Source: Talinum fruticosum (Eukaryota > Streptophyta > Magnoliopsida > Caryophyllales > Talinaceae). From it: DNA of 64,000 nucleotides. Of the stretch, positions 33,549 to 45,461 are shown one piece after another. The position numbers were made by a program, and so were the translations under genes. A model generated the notes under the pieces. The model did no database searches, was not told the origin of the DNA, and was given only the letters and a program-made list of their open reading frames with translations. Location of the stretch: assembly GCA_021018815.1 (NCBI GenBank), contig JAITYX010000083.1:992001-1056000 (forward strand), in the 5' to 3' direction. The stretch's first letter is position 1, and each line of letters opens with the position of its first letter.

Positions 33549-35131
33549 GTTGACCATCTGTTCCTGATAAACTATAACTATAACTCAAGTAAAGAATTGT
33601 AAAATGACAAAAATGCATAATGCTTGCATCCGATTGTATATGAACATTTACATAGGAGACACACATGTGAATAGATATATTAATTTCTCCTCATTTCTCA
33701 GGGAGGAGGGGATAAGCTTCGATACACTCCTTAAGATACATCATACAAGACACGAGACTAATAGGCTTGAAAATTTATAACGTCCAAGGTAGGATGAACT
33801 AATAGACTTGAAAATTATGGACTTTTTCTCATTTTGTCCATTCTCCATAGATATGGAGCTACATAAATTTTAAGTGAATGTAGCATATCCCCTAAATTTT
33901 ATTGGATATCTCCAAAGTGACAGAGTCAACTCTTGATAAGATGAAACTTACCATGGCAACGTTGGACTCCTCTTCACATTGGACACATCTCTCTTCTATA
34001 ATGCCCTCCTTAGCTATAACTATGCCTAAGCCATACTCGCAAAGCAGAAGTTATGCACATACTTTACCATCTGGTTATGACTATAAAGTGAACAGGAAAT
34101 ACTCACAGCAAAATCATTGATAAGTAACACAACATGACAAGTCACATTTGCATCACAATTTAACAAGCAAGCCTTCTGAAATTCTTTAACAGTAAAAAGA
34201 TGGTAGAAAGACCACAAAGAAAAAAAAATTATACCCAAATGATTGAAGTATTGGGGCTTTACAGTGTTGGATAGCACTTTGCTTACATTAACAATTTTAA
34301 CCTTCCAGGGGAATTCTGTAAGAAGATCTGCCTTGTGTTTGAAGAGGCTAGGGTGCGAGACATCAGACAAACTTCTTACAAAACTCCTAGAGGTTCGGAA
34401 GGACACAGTACACCTGCTAAACTGAATGAGAATAGGCCCTTAACCAAAGGCTAAAAGCTATCTATGTCAACTAATGAACAACCAATTTTGTTGTTAAGAT
34501 TAGGCTGGTTGCTGATCACCTCTCCGTTATGCCCTCACCCAAAAAGGACCAGCACTCTTCCCTCTATCAGCTCACTGAAGCAGAAAAATATCACTATGTG
34601 ATCACCGTAGATCTGTAATTTAGTCTGCCTAGCAAATATAGATTCCGTTGGCATTTTCACCCCCAGTCTGCCTAGCAAAAATAGACTTCGTTGGCATTTT
34701 CACCCACTCAAAGTTCAAATCTGAATGAACACCATTAATCAGAGAGTAAGGCCCTGTTCCATTGAGCTTCTTCCAGCTCTTTACAACTTCTTACAGCTCT
34801 TTACAACTTTTTATAACTAACTTTACAACTACCTTCCAGCTCCTTACAACTCCCTACGGCTAAATAGAACCGGTCAGAGTAGGAGTCAGCTAGCTCGACC
34901 TTTAATATCTCTAATCTTTGTGCTAGAAAAAAAAAAAAGAGCTGAAATACACCTCAAAATTGAACCCTCTCAATATTCAAAGACTAATTTTCTTTGAATC
35001 TTGAGCATCCATAATAAATTCTACCTTTCCCTGTGAATTTCAGATATAGGATCCAGATGAGAAATATCATTGGGGCAAGCTCTATGATATGCCTTAACCA
35101 CTCCCCAAATAAAATAAAATAAAAAATATCA
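33549..35131. other. Gene-free interval with two-copy 43-base repeat
   Basis: No coding frame supported on either strand. A tandem repeat lies at 34622-34707. About 34750-34870 (GGCCCTGTTCCATTGAGC then TTACAACTYNTTACAGCTC words) resembles other degenerate short-word regions in the window and could be a MITE relic. Confidence 0.6.
34622..34707. repeat. Two-copy 43-base direct tandem repeat
   Basis: The unit begins AGTCTGCCTAGCAAA and ends GTTGGCATTTTCACCC. Copies start at 34622 and 34665 and differ at only a few bases. Confidence 0.92.
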
Positions 35132-35208
35132 CATCGCCTAGGAGATTCGAACTCTTGTGGAGAAATGTACTTAGCAGGCACACGCCTTAACCACTCAGCC
35201 AAAGCGAC
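35132..35208 (-). pseudogene. Decayed tRNA-Ser copy 3
   Basis: The 5' half is nearly identical to the intact tRNA-Ser (GTCGCTTTGGCTGAGTGG, anticodon loop CTGCTAA). The variable arm has lost about four bases and reads ATTTCTCCAC. The T stem is mismatched (AAGAG against CTCCT), and the acceptor end is GGCGAT. Length 77 bases. Some transcription is possible because boxes A and B are kept, but folding is damaged. Confidence 0.75.
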
Positions 35209-35961
35209 ATGGTTGTCCATCTTTTTCTAATAAACCATTATTCACAAACTGATACAAATGAAAAACAAACAGGAAGCTCTATGATATGCTCTTCCTTAGG
35301 ACTCTTGCAAGGGTTATCTTCATGGTAGGATTAGCTGAAAGATAGAGGATTGAACCTAAAAAGTATTATAATCGATAATGGCTCCGAATGGCAGGAAATT
35401 GATTAATAATCTAACCACTTGGTAAACAAAATGTAAAAATTTCGATTCTAGGCCAGATTCTGTTTGGTTTGAAGACATGCAAATGGCAGGAAAACCAGTA
35501 ATAGTTGCAGCAGGGCAACCATGGCATAATCGAATGCAATTCTGGCATCTCACCTTCGATTGTATAAAATTTAAGACAACACTATTCCAAACTAGTGAGA
35601 AGATGAAGTTATAATATTTCACACCTACGAAGTAATCACAGAAATATACTCAATTTTATATTCAGAGATTTGAACATAGATATTACATCATGAAAGAAAC
35701 TAAGACGTGATTAGCCATTACATCAGAATATGGAATCAAAAATCAGCATGAGGTACTCTGTGAAGTTGCTAATTTACTAACTAGAGCATTATTGACTAAA
35801 CCAAAGAGTGAAAGCCAGTACAATAAAATGAAAGACAAAAGAAAAGGGCAATGAAAGCACACCATAAATCAACCTAGGATTCAAAAACTTTTCAGAATCA
35901 AAGCCTCATACCTCAAAATGAACAACTCTGACATTGCAAGATCACCATTTTATTCAACTCT
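35209..35961. other. YLMG1 3' flank
   Basis: No gene supported. The part nearest 35961 is probably the 3' UTR of the minus-strand YLMG1 gene. Confidence 0.6.
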
Positions 35962-36768
35962 TCACCAGCCATCATCAGAAACCCCCTTGGCATTGCTCAG
36001 AATCGACCCGAGGGTGCCCAAAACAGCAAAAGCCAAAAGAGGACTGACATCAAGGGTATCAAAGATGGGAGGGATGATATTCCTAAATAGGTTCAAATAG
36101 GGATCACAAAGGTCCCTGATTGCAGATAATGGCTGCCTATCCCAAGGGATGTTGGGGAACCAGCTGAGTAAAACCCTAACCATCAAAACCCCACTATAGA
36201 TATCGAGCCACTTAGCCATCCCTGATGCAACCACCGTCAATGGGGTGTTGAGATACCCAGTTGGGCGGTCCTTAAGGGAAGCGAAGAACAGTGGGCCGGC
36301 GGCGCAGAGGACATTGTCTTGAAGGAATTGGACGGTTTGGAGTTGTTGGGCAGTTGGGGTTAAGAAGAAAGACTTCAAATTCAGGAAAGAGTTTGTAATG
36401 ATTTGCACGATTTTGGAGGAGAGAGCGAGAGAAAGGGCGAAGAGAGCAGCTAGGGTTTTGTTCGAATTCGAGAGAAAAGGGGTTTTGAGGGGTGGGTTTG
36501 GTGTTGAACTGGAAATAGGATTGGGTGTTTCGAATGGAGGGTTGAAGGAGGAGGAGGAGAAGCAGAGGGGTTTTACGAAAGAGGGCTCTGGGGATTTGAT
36601 CTTCAAATAGAGACTGGAGTTTTTGCGTGCGTTGAGAAGTCCTGGAACAGGAAGGCTGGTAGGTTTGCGAAAAGAGAGAGACTGACGGTGGCGGAAGATG
36701 GCGCTCACGGCGGGGCCGCCGAGGAGGAGAGATCCTGAGGCCGCGAATGGTATAGTAGTAGTGGTCAT
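35962..36768 (-). CDS. YLMG1: YlmG/YGGT family plastid membrane protein
   Basis: A 268-residue, single-exon protein of the YlmG1 type, needed in plants for thylakoid membrane and nucleoid organisation. Residues 1 to about 80 are rich in Ser, Thr, Pro and Arg with few acidic residues, as in a chloroplast transit peptide. A first hydrophobic segment is near NKTLAALFALSLALSSKI. The YGGT domain follows: VVASGMAKWLDIYSGVLMVR, VLLSWFPNIPWDRQPLSAIR, DLCDPYLNLFRNIIPPI and DVSPLLAFAVLGTLGSIL, which gives the two conserved membrane helices and the W-P..DPYL.LFR..IPP core. It ends GVSDDGW. The frame is intact. A TATATATA-like word (about 36811-36819) lies some 45 bases upstream of the ATG. Confidence 0.93.
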   Translation of the reverse strand: MTTTTIPFAASGSLLLGGPAVSAIFRHRQSLSFRKPTSLPVPGLLNARKNSSLYLKIKSPEPSFVKPLCFSSSSFNPPFETPNPISSSTPNPPLKTPFLSNSNKTLAALFALSLALSSKIVQIITNSFLNLKSFFLTPTAQQLQTVQFLQDNVLCAAGPLFFASLKDRPTGYLNTPLTVVASGMAKWLDIYSGVLMVRVLLSWFPNIPWDRQPLSAIRDLCDPYLNLFRNIIPPIFDTLDVSPLLAFAVLGTLGSILSNAKGVSDDGW

Positions 36769-37674
36769 TGTCTTTGGTTTTCCAGGGTTTTTACGCAGGC
36801 CACGAGTTCTATATATATGTTCTCTCCAAATTTCAGATTTGTACGTAGCTTGTAATAGAGATAGAAATATTACAAAGGAAAATTCAACAATCTAAAATTT
36901 AAAAACTTATATTACAACAATAAATTGCCTTTAATCATGCTTAAAAGTATCTTTTTTCTTCTTTTCATAAAAGTTATTAAAATTGGTTAAAGAAAATATT
37001 TATTAACCTTAAGTTAAAAAGGGTAAAAAATAATAAATCAGCTTTAACTTAATTTGAGTGGAGTCTACATTGAGCTTCAATTGAGCTAGACTCAAATATA
37101 TGCATATTTAGTAAATTTGTATACTTTACGGGTTAAAATTAATCAGCCAAACGATAAAGAAAAATGTCCTTATAACATCAATTAAAACTTGTCCAACTAA
37201 AGTCACAAGTTATCTTTTGATTTACAAGAAGAATCAAGTGGCACAAGTGATTATACTTGTGAACAACAAAAAAACTTTTTTTATAAAAACACGTATAAAT
37301 TTCAGTAACTCATTGTTTTAATTTTTAAAAAACGACACATAACAAAGAGAAACCTTTACATATTATTTTTTAGTTTCTTTTTTAGAGAGAGAAGTTGTCC
37401 TCCTTTATGCATTATTATAGAGTTTTATAAGAAAAATAATCTGTAAAATATTATATATTGAGTCAAAAATTTTAAGACCTTCGTAAACCCCTGAGCTATG
37501 CCAACTATAATAATCAATATTCATCAATTTTTTTTTAAAAAAACTAATTTTCTTAATTTTGGGTTAATTAATATCCGCCAAAAATATCAAATTCAACCCC
37601 AAGAAGATACATTACATTACATACAAATTAAACACCACCCCCACTTGAAAAACAAAAGAGAAAGAAAAATTAAA
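36769..37674. other. Intergenic upstream of YLMG1
   Basis: The first 100 bases are YLMG1 promoter and leader. The rest is AT-rich with no supported gene. Confidence 0.65.
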
Positions 37675-37982
37675 TCAACATAAGGGAAAGGCTTGGGGCC
37701 GTAGGATCATAGGCAAAGATCGAAGATAAGCATCAATCCACCGTCCATTAGCCCCTCCTATATGATGAGCAATGAACTTTTGAATGACTCTTAGCGGCCC
37801 CACCATGCAACTCCACCGCAGCACCGGGCGTTGGCCGAGGCTGAACCCCCTCCGGCGGCTCCCGAGCCTCACCGTCCCGATCCGGCGGCGCTGCCTAAGC
37901 CGCCTCCGCCGCCTGCACCAGCCCACCAGGATGGTGGAATCCGGTAGGAGAGACACTGTGATTGATCCTTTACTCTTAATCA

Positions 37983-37983
<1 letters not shown>
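37675..37983 (-). CDS. Small basic protein of unknown function
   Basis: A 102-residue open frame in a locally GC-rich island (37680-37970), very unlike its AT-rich surroundings, with an upstream CT/GA tract as in other genes of the window. The middle is strongly basic (CRRRRRLRQRRR, RLGSRRRG); the C-terminal half is hydrophobic-basic (RPVLRWSCMVGPLRVIQKFI) and ends LRSLPMILRPQAFPLC. No signal peptide or named domain is recognised. The tail has the feel of a conserved short plant protein, but I cannot name the family. Because other genes here carry single-base gaps, the N-terminal frame is less certain than the C-terminal one. Confidence 0.5.

Positions 37984-38018
<35 letters not shown>
37984..38018. 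repeat. (CT)n microsatellite
   Basis: About 17 CT units immediately upstream of the small basic-protein frame, read as GA on its coding strand; likely in its leader. Confidence 0.95.
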
Positions 38019-38512
38019 ATTAGTTTCTCTCTCTAGCTAGACTCCAATTATAAGCCTACATACATAAGTTTAAGTGATTAGTGTAGGAATTTTGCTTATA
38101 TAGAGAGATAAAGAGGCCAGAGAGGATAATCAATCATGATTAATGGGTCATTAATTATGATGAGTTTGCTTAAGTACTCATTTTATGTTGAGATTAAATT
38201 AATTAATTAATTAATTACTATAAAGGGGTAACCTGGAAGAGAATAAAATTTTGCTTTATGATTTTAAAGTGATTTTCTTAGGGAGGGAGGGTGGGGATCA
38301 TGATGATAACGATAAGAGACTTTATTTCTGGCTTTGCCCATCAAAAAATTCTAATTGCTTCATTAAGTGAAATTACTGCTAATCAGATACTTTAATCAAT
38401 TGTTAATTAGGTAACTTAAAGCTTGATTAAATAAGTACCATGCGTGAAGCCCATCTGAGCTCCAAAGTTCTTCAAAATTAAAATCCAATATTTTATTTAT
38501 TTATTTATCAAT

Positions 38513-38543
38513 TTATTATTATTATTATTATTATTAATTATTA

Positions 38544-38604
<61 letters not shown>
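38513..38604. repeat. (ATT)n microsatellite
   Basis: A nearly pure ATT array with a small ATTAATT interruption. Confidence 0.96.
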
Positions 38605-38605
<1 letters not shown>

Positions 38606-41220
38606 AGGCAAAGTTATGAGGCTAGTAACATATGTATATTGATGCTTAAGATATTTAAGGAGAAATTTTCATTTGTAGGTTTTAGTCTTTCTGTAGGGTT
38701 TTTATATTAATTCACTTGTTGTTTGATTGAATATAATATTTATTAAAGCGTGAGATTATACATAAGTACTCATATAAGACAACTACAAATATTTTTGAGA
38801 ATTTTATCAGATTTTTAATTTTTAACGCAATTTGAAGTATTAAGTGCCATAGTTGTATACAAATGAACTATCTTGACTGCAAAGCACTATCAAAAATGCA
38901 AAAGACTAAAACTAGAATTTTTATGGTCTGATATCTGAACAGAATGGTTTTTAAGAGACTAGGGAGCTCTGATGAGAAGTGATACTCGACAATATACAGT
39001 TCAAATATCCGATGGTTTTAAGAGTACTACTTTATTTTAATCTTGTATAAATCGATCTGCTTGTATCTTGACGGATTTTTTTATAAGTTCGAACGGGTAT
39101 TTAACAAGCTAATGCTAATACGGTGGCATTTATACTAATAATCTATCAATTAATTGAACAATTATTGGAAAAAAAAAAAAGAAAGAAAAAGAGAGAGAGG
39201 GACAACGAGTATGGTTTTAAAATTTTGGGAGCCATTCGAGTTTGAGTGGAGCAATAAATCAAAGCTTACAAAATAACTGTAAAACCCGTGATTTCTGTGG
39301 CCTCGTCGAAGTAGACAAATTACAACGAAAATAAATATTCAACAATATCACTAATTACAATATTTACTACCCTTTTTGAAGCAAAACAAATTACACGACA
39401 TAATTCAAATGCAAATATCAATGGAAAATCCTTGAGTATATAACCAATGGAAAAAAAAAAAAAAAAGGAAGCAAAAAACCTCCAAAATTTTCGATTAGTG
39501 ACAGATTCATAAGTTGGTACTTTTTATTTTAAGATAATATCGTGAATCACATTTATGCTATAAGTTGTTATTTATCGGGTCTCTTTTTATAACATAACCA
39601 TCTTTTTCCTATAAAAAAAATCACGACTATTTTTTCGTAGTGTTCATAATTTTTAGATGGGACTATTTAAAACCAAACAAACTGTATCTAAAATACTTGC
39701 AAAAGAATATATAAAAATAGAAGCAGTTCCTTGAATATAATTAGGCACCATAAACTTGTTTCATTATTATCTCTTTTTGTTTTTTTTTAATTTTTATCAA
39801 AGTCAGGGGAGGGTTGTGTTATATTATATTGAAATCAAGAAATTCATACATATCTTCGGATGCCCGCTTAACTATAGTTCCGGGACCTCGTCAACTCAGA
39901 CCCTATCATTAAAACTAAACGGTTGCCAATAAGCTAATTCATATACAACTTTATTACTCTCATATTTAACAAACAACCATTATTACCAAATCAAGGTTTC
40001 AGCCCCCAAAAAAAAAAAAAATCAAGTTTAATCACAGTTAATCTTGTATTGGGCCTTATTGTGTGGATGGGCCATTCCAGGTCAAAAAGGCCCAAAAAGC
40101 TAGATGAATAGCAGAACTCAGTCTTCTTCTTCATCTAGTAACTAACCAAACCATTAACCATGGTAAAAAGCTAACCCAACCAACTAGGTTGTAAAATCTT
40201 ATCATGAAAATATAGACAATCAAGAATAAAAGATAATTTATTTAAATATATATTTTTTCATTTACAAAACTTAAAATTTAATTGATAGATTGTAGTCTCC
40301 TAAGTATAATACATTATACTCTTACGAGAGGAAAATTTAGACAATAAAATAATAAAAGATAATTTATGAGATTATATTTTAATATTAGTGCATGAATTAT
40401 CTTTAATTTTCATATTTTCCCTCACACCAAAAGAAAAAAATAAATAAATAAAGGTTGTTGAAGGAATCGACTCACTTTAAAGTCTACAAATTGATACATT
40501 GCATTTGCATGTGACAACTTTCTTTGTGTGATAATCTCTATGGCAACCACTTTTTCTTCATGACTCTTAGCCATTAACAAATACAATTATCAATGACTAG
40601 AGAAAATATTGCCAACTATTTTTAGAAAATAATACCCATTCATAATAAATGTAAGAACAATTCATGAACCTTATAAAATTCAAGATCAAATGAGTTTTTT
40701 TAGTGTTTTATTTTACGAGTGGCGAACGATAAATTCATTAACTCTTTATCTAAGGAGATTTTATAGACTGGATAGATAAATAAAGGTATATTTATAACGG
40801 TCACTCTGGTTGGTAAAAGTGTTTTGCCCCTAAAAGTTCTTTTTGGGGTAATTAGTTGGTTAACCTGGATCGAAAAATTAATTAGACTGTTTAGCGAATA
40901 ATCTTTTATATTAAAAAAACTCTTTTACGGAAAACACTTTAGAAAAGCCTTTTGAGATTTTTTTATAATTAATAATTAAAGCTACCATTTTACTCTTAAC
41001 ATTTTGATAAAAATCACTTTCAAATGTTGCATGCTATGTTTAAGATTTTTAGTATATATTTTTTACTTTTGGAATAACGAGTTGTAGATGATTATGAATA
41101 TTTAAGTTAATATTTTTATTTTAATAAATAAATTAGTCTATCATAATAAATAAATAGTTGTCACATAAATATCAAATATATTATTAAAAATGAGCATATG
41201 CATAAATAATACTTTTTAGG

Positions 41221-41222
<2 letters not shown>

Positions 41223-41302
<80 letters not shown>
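41223..41302. repeat. (AT)n microsatellite, about 80 bases
   Basis: An uninterrupted AT array. Confidence 0.97.
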
Positions 41303-41307
<5 letters not shown>

Positions 41308-41417
41308 TTATGTCAATAATAATTAAAAAATTTTCTTGTAACCAAAATTGTATAGAATGTATAAAGATAATCTTATATATCATATAATTATTAATTAGTA
41401 TTGAGAAGAAATATAAA

Positions 41418-41606
41418 GGCTTGTTTGAATGACGTTTATACTAGCATTTATAACAACTTTCACCTATTTTCAGCTTATATTCAACTCATTTCACCTATAA
41501 TATCTAACTATTTTAGCTCATAATAACTATAACAATTAATCATTTCATCTCATTTTAGATATAACAACCATAATAGCTGATCATAAAAACCATTTCCAAC
41601 AAACAC
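41418..41606. mobile_element. MITE-like relic
   Basis: Starts GGCTTGTTTGAATGACG and ends CATTTCCAACAAACAC; the reversed end reads GTGTTTGTTGGAAATG, an imperfect inverted repeat. The interior is degenerate (CATTTCACCTATAATA-like words). Related in style to the elements at 10480, 20491 and 23754. Confidence 0.35.
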
Positions 41607-43928
41607 TTAATATAGAATAAAAATAATTATAACATTTAAAAAATTAATGAAATTGAGTTATGAGCGTAAATAGAATTTTATTAAAAATAAATTTGTTAGA
41701 AACAGTTAAATTTATTGAATATCTTTTCCATGAAACAACTAATGCAAACAAGTAAGTTAAACAACTAATACACACAACTAACAACCGAGAGCCAAACATG
41801 GTCAATAAGTTTATAAAAATCGAGACATTGTTAAGCGATTCGGCTCTTGTACACAGACAACTCTTCATAAGATCAAATGAGAATAGGTTCTCAAACTCAA
41901 CCTCTCCCCACTCTTTGCCCATTTGATTTCATTAAATGTAGTTCTCAGACCCAAACATAATTTTGTTTGTCACTTTCTGATCTTGTTATTTTCCTAAGCA
42001 TCCAAGAATAGCAAAGAATATTAATTAAAATACTAAATCTAGGGAACCTGATCAGAGCAAACCAGATCTGCAAATCTGGAAAATTAACCAAAAATCAAAG
42101 TTAAAAAAAAAGGACTTAATTTTTTTCTTAAAAAGAGAAATATTAATTAAAGTAGGAGTAAATATTAATTAAACTAGCACCAATCATGGGTACCATAAAT
42201 ACTGACTTGTCAATCCATGCCCATGAATGGATGAATTGAAGACCCCACATTGGAATTTGGGGGAACCCCAAAACTAAAACTTTATAAAAAGTTGAAATCT
42301 TTGTTGGGTGAAAACTGTCATTTTGTTTGTCAAATGTCCCTCATTTTGACTGCTCTGCTGTCATCCCCAAACTCAAGGATGGGTGTATGTATGTATGGAT
42401 GAATGAATGGTGGATGATTCTGATGATGAGAGAGAGAGACAGAGAATCATCCATCATAATCATGGATGGATGAGTGATGATGAGAGAGAGAATCATCCAT
42501 CATCGTCATGAATATAGTCTTGTGCCAGTTCATGCCTTTCCTTCCTGTTCCTATATGCCTGGATTCATGCATATGAATGTAGATTCCCTTTTTCTAGATA
42601 AAATTTAAAATATACACGTATATTAATTTTTATATAATTTTAAATTGAAAAAAAATGATATAAAGTACTCTTGGATTGGTAAGACTCTCGCTCAAGACAG
42701 TAGTCTATTAAAGTTTAGCGGAATTAAAGAGCAATAAGTTAGAAAATATAAGCTTAAAACCTGATTGTTGTCTCTTATGTAATCCAAATTAAATATTTGC
42801 ACGTAACAAGGTTTGAACTTTAAACTTTAACTTTTGAAGTAGAGTAAGAAGATTTGTGTCACTTGTATTAGAAGTTAGGATATAAAAAGGTATGGGTTTA
42901 ATTCAAAAGTAGATAAAATGTAAAGCAAATAAGTAAGAGGACGACCGGTCTACTAATGTACAAGAGTTACATTTATAATATTTGAGAGGTCATGCGACTC
43001 GGATATATTTATGAGAAATGAAGTAAAAAATTTCGTATAAAAGAGATTTTATGAATATAATTTAAAAATAATAAAAAATAGATTGTTTTATCCATATAAG
43101 AAAAATGAAAATTTTATGTAAAATATCTAACTAAATGTTGCAATATCAATCAAGTTTGCTATATCAATAGGGAAACAAATAAAGTTATATATGTCTTAGC
43201 TAGCAAAGATCAATCTTACTTTAACAAATACCTCTAATTAGGATAGTATCGTATATTGTTCAATTAGATGTAGAGATACTTAATACTACGAAGTCCGATC
43301 TTATATATTTGAAACATAAATCTATAACCTCATTTTTTATATAAATATCACTTCGGAGATCACAATAGTGTGATTAAATAAAACAGTCTACTCTTACATC
43401 AAAAATAAAATTTCTCGCGATAATTAATTAATCAATCATTTTATTAATTGGATAATAAATAAAATCTTATTTAAAAGAAACACGACTTATAAATATAATC
43501 AGTCTCATTCGATGAGTAACTAATGAATGCAATGATGAAATATTTTTGTGGCCATTGGCTACGTAAAATATGCCCAAGGGAGAGGGAGAAAAAAAGATAT
43601 ATATTCTGAAAGTCATCGATATTCAGTCAGTCTTGACCACAGAGTGCCATCTCTTTGCCAGTTTGATATATGTTTTTATTCCATCAATGCTCCCTGGCAG
43701 CATCTATCTATCTATCCATCCATTCATTAGCTGTGACTCTCTCTCTCTCTCTTTAAACTCTATCTATCTTCAAATTCCATTCTCTCCCCCAGCTAAGTAC
43801 TCCCACATCTTTCTCATCCATCAATGGGGTCCTTGAGACTCCACCTTTACTGAATCAACACTTCTCCTCTCAAAATATAATATATCTTCCAACCCCAGAA
43901 ATAAAAACCCAGAAGAAGGGAGGCACCA
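41607..43928. other. Intergenic upstream of the DUF868 gene
   Basis: A 92-codon minus-strand frame (41644-41922) has no recognisable features and I do not count it as a gene. At about 42418-42510 GATGATGAGAGAGAGA…AATCATCCATCAT occurs twice. The last 300 bases contain CT-rich leader-like sequence (43738-43753) and are probably the DUF868 promoter and 5' UTR. Confidence 0.6.
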
Positions 43929-44971
43929 ATGATAGCGGATCCGATTGGGATACCGGCATGCTTCTCCTCGGGCTCGGACCGGGTCTTGGATGACGCGGCC
44001 GTGACCCGAGCAGGGCAGAGTGTGGTGATGTCAGTTTACAGGACAAAGGTGGGGAATCAGAGCCGTCTGATCACCATCACATGGTGCAGAAACCCCCTTC
44101 TCCTCCTCCACGGGTTATCCGTGTCCATTTCGAGTCCTGGGTCGGACGGCGGGGGAGAGGATCATGCCCGGTTCTCCTGCAAAGTGGAGCTCAAGCCCTG
44201 GTACTTTTGGAGGAAACAAGGTTCTAAGCAGTTGACCCTTGATGATGGGAAAAATGTTGATGTTTTTGGGATTTGAAATCTGCGAAATTTCAGAATGGTG
44301 AGACTGAGCCCAGCTCAGATTATTATGTTGCTGTTGTTGATCATGATGATCAAGAAGTTGTTCTTCTTCTTGGGGATTTGAAGAATGAAGCTTATAAAAA
44401 AACAGGATGTAGGCCTGCTCTTATTGACCCTGTTTTGGTCTCTAAGAAAGAACACATTTTTGGGAAGAGGAGGTTCTTCACTAGGGCTAAGTTCCATGAT
44501 AAGGGCAAATTTCATGAGATTTTGATTGAATGCAAGAATAATAGTAATGGCAGTAAGGGCATCAATGGGGAAGGATCCGGATCCGGGTTGGGGTCGGGGT
44601 CGGGGTCGGTTCGTGAGCCTGAGATGGAGGTGAGAGTAGATGGGCAGTTGTTGATCCATGTGAAGCATTTGCAATGGAAGTTTAGAGGGAATGAAAGTAT
44701 ACATGTGAATAGGGTAAGAGTGGAGGTCTATTGGGATGTTCATGATTGGCTCTTTAGTCCCGGGTTAAGGCATGCTTTGTTCATCTTCAAACCGGTTAAC
44801 TCATCACCCATACCCGCCTCACCATCATCGCTGTCGTCGTTGATGTCCTCACCTTCTTCCACCCCACTTTCATCCCTGACCGGTAGCTCCGGATCGGCCG
44901 TGGACGGTCCGGGTCGGGGAAACGGCTCTTCCGAATTTTCGCTGTTCCTCTATGCTTGGAAAGTGGAGTGA
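43929..44971 (+). CDS. DUF868 family protein, frame broken by one base
   Basis: Plant-specific DUF868 protein of unknown biochemical function, single exon, about 347 residues once the frame is followed across one lesion. The first frame runs from MIADPIGIPACFSS through GQSVVMSVYRTKVG, LITITWCRNPLLLHGLS (approximate) and CKVELKPWYFWRKQGSKQ to DGKNVDVF, then falls out of frame at a run of five T (44263-44267) and stops at 44276. The second frame continues directly with LKSAKFQNGE, SSDYYVAVV, EVVLLLGDLKNEAYKKT, RPALIDPVLVSKKEHIFGKR, FHEILIECKNN and, after a Gly/Ser-rich linker, VRVDGQLLIHVKHLQWKFRG, VEVYWDVHDWLF and FSLFLYAWKVE-stop. The family has WDL at the junction, which one extra T would restore. 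The ATG at 44273 is internal, not a start. Confidence 0.9.
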
Positions 44972-45415
44972 CCCGAGCCCGTTTTGGTCAACCTCAATGG
45001 AGCTCTTCTGGTGATGATGACATAACAAAACCCAATACTCCCCAGGCAGATTATTAGTCCTTGATGGTCAAATTTGGGCCATTGGAGATTTTTTTCCTAA
45101 AGAAGAAAGAAGTAAGTGGGCCAGGCCGGGTCTAATCGGGTCGGGTCAGATGGGGGAGTTGGTTGGATGACAAGGCATATGGAGGGGAAGATTGTGTGGG
45201 GTTTTGGAAGTGGGAATCACAGCTGGGTGAAGTTAATAGGAGAGCATATAAGACACACAGGACACATTGGATCCTGTTCTTCTGAATTGTTCTCCAAATC
45301 TAGGGGCATCTAATCTCATTAATGGACCTTTGTACCATATTCTCTCTCTTTTAATTTTTTTTCCTTTCTATTCTCTCTCATTTTGATATGAGTTTGAGAT
45401 AATTTCAGTTGAATT

Positions 45416-45461
45416 ACATCTCTGTAATTGAGTAGTTTACATCTCTGTAATTGAGTAGTTC
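45416..45461. repeat. Two-copy 23-base tandem repeat
   Basis: The unit ACATCTCTGTAATTGAGTAG plus TTT/TTC occurs twice in direct succession, in the likely 3' flank of DUF868. Confidence 0.95.

Larger units (their letters stand above)
38019..41417. other. Gene-free AT-rich interval
   Basis: No gene supported. Contains an ATT microsatellite (38513-38604), an AT microsatellite (41223-41302) and, at about 40050-40100, TTGGGCC, TGGGCC and GGCCCA words close together, as in plant housekeeping promoters, without a gene beside them. Confidence 0.6.

Noticed and set aside
41644..41922. 92-codon minus-strand frame with a hydrophobic stretch
   Set aside because: AT-rich composition, no recognisable family and no promoter-like context; could be chance.
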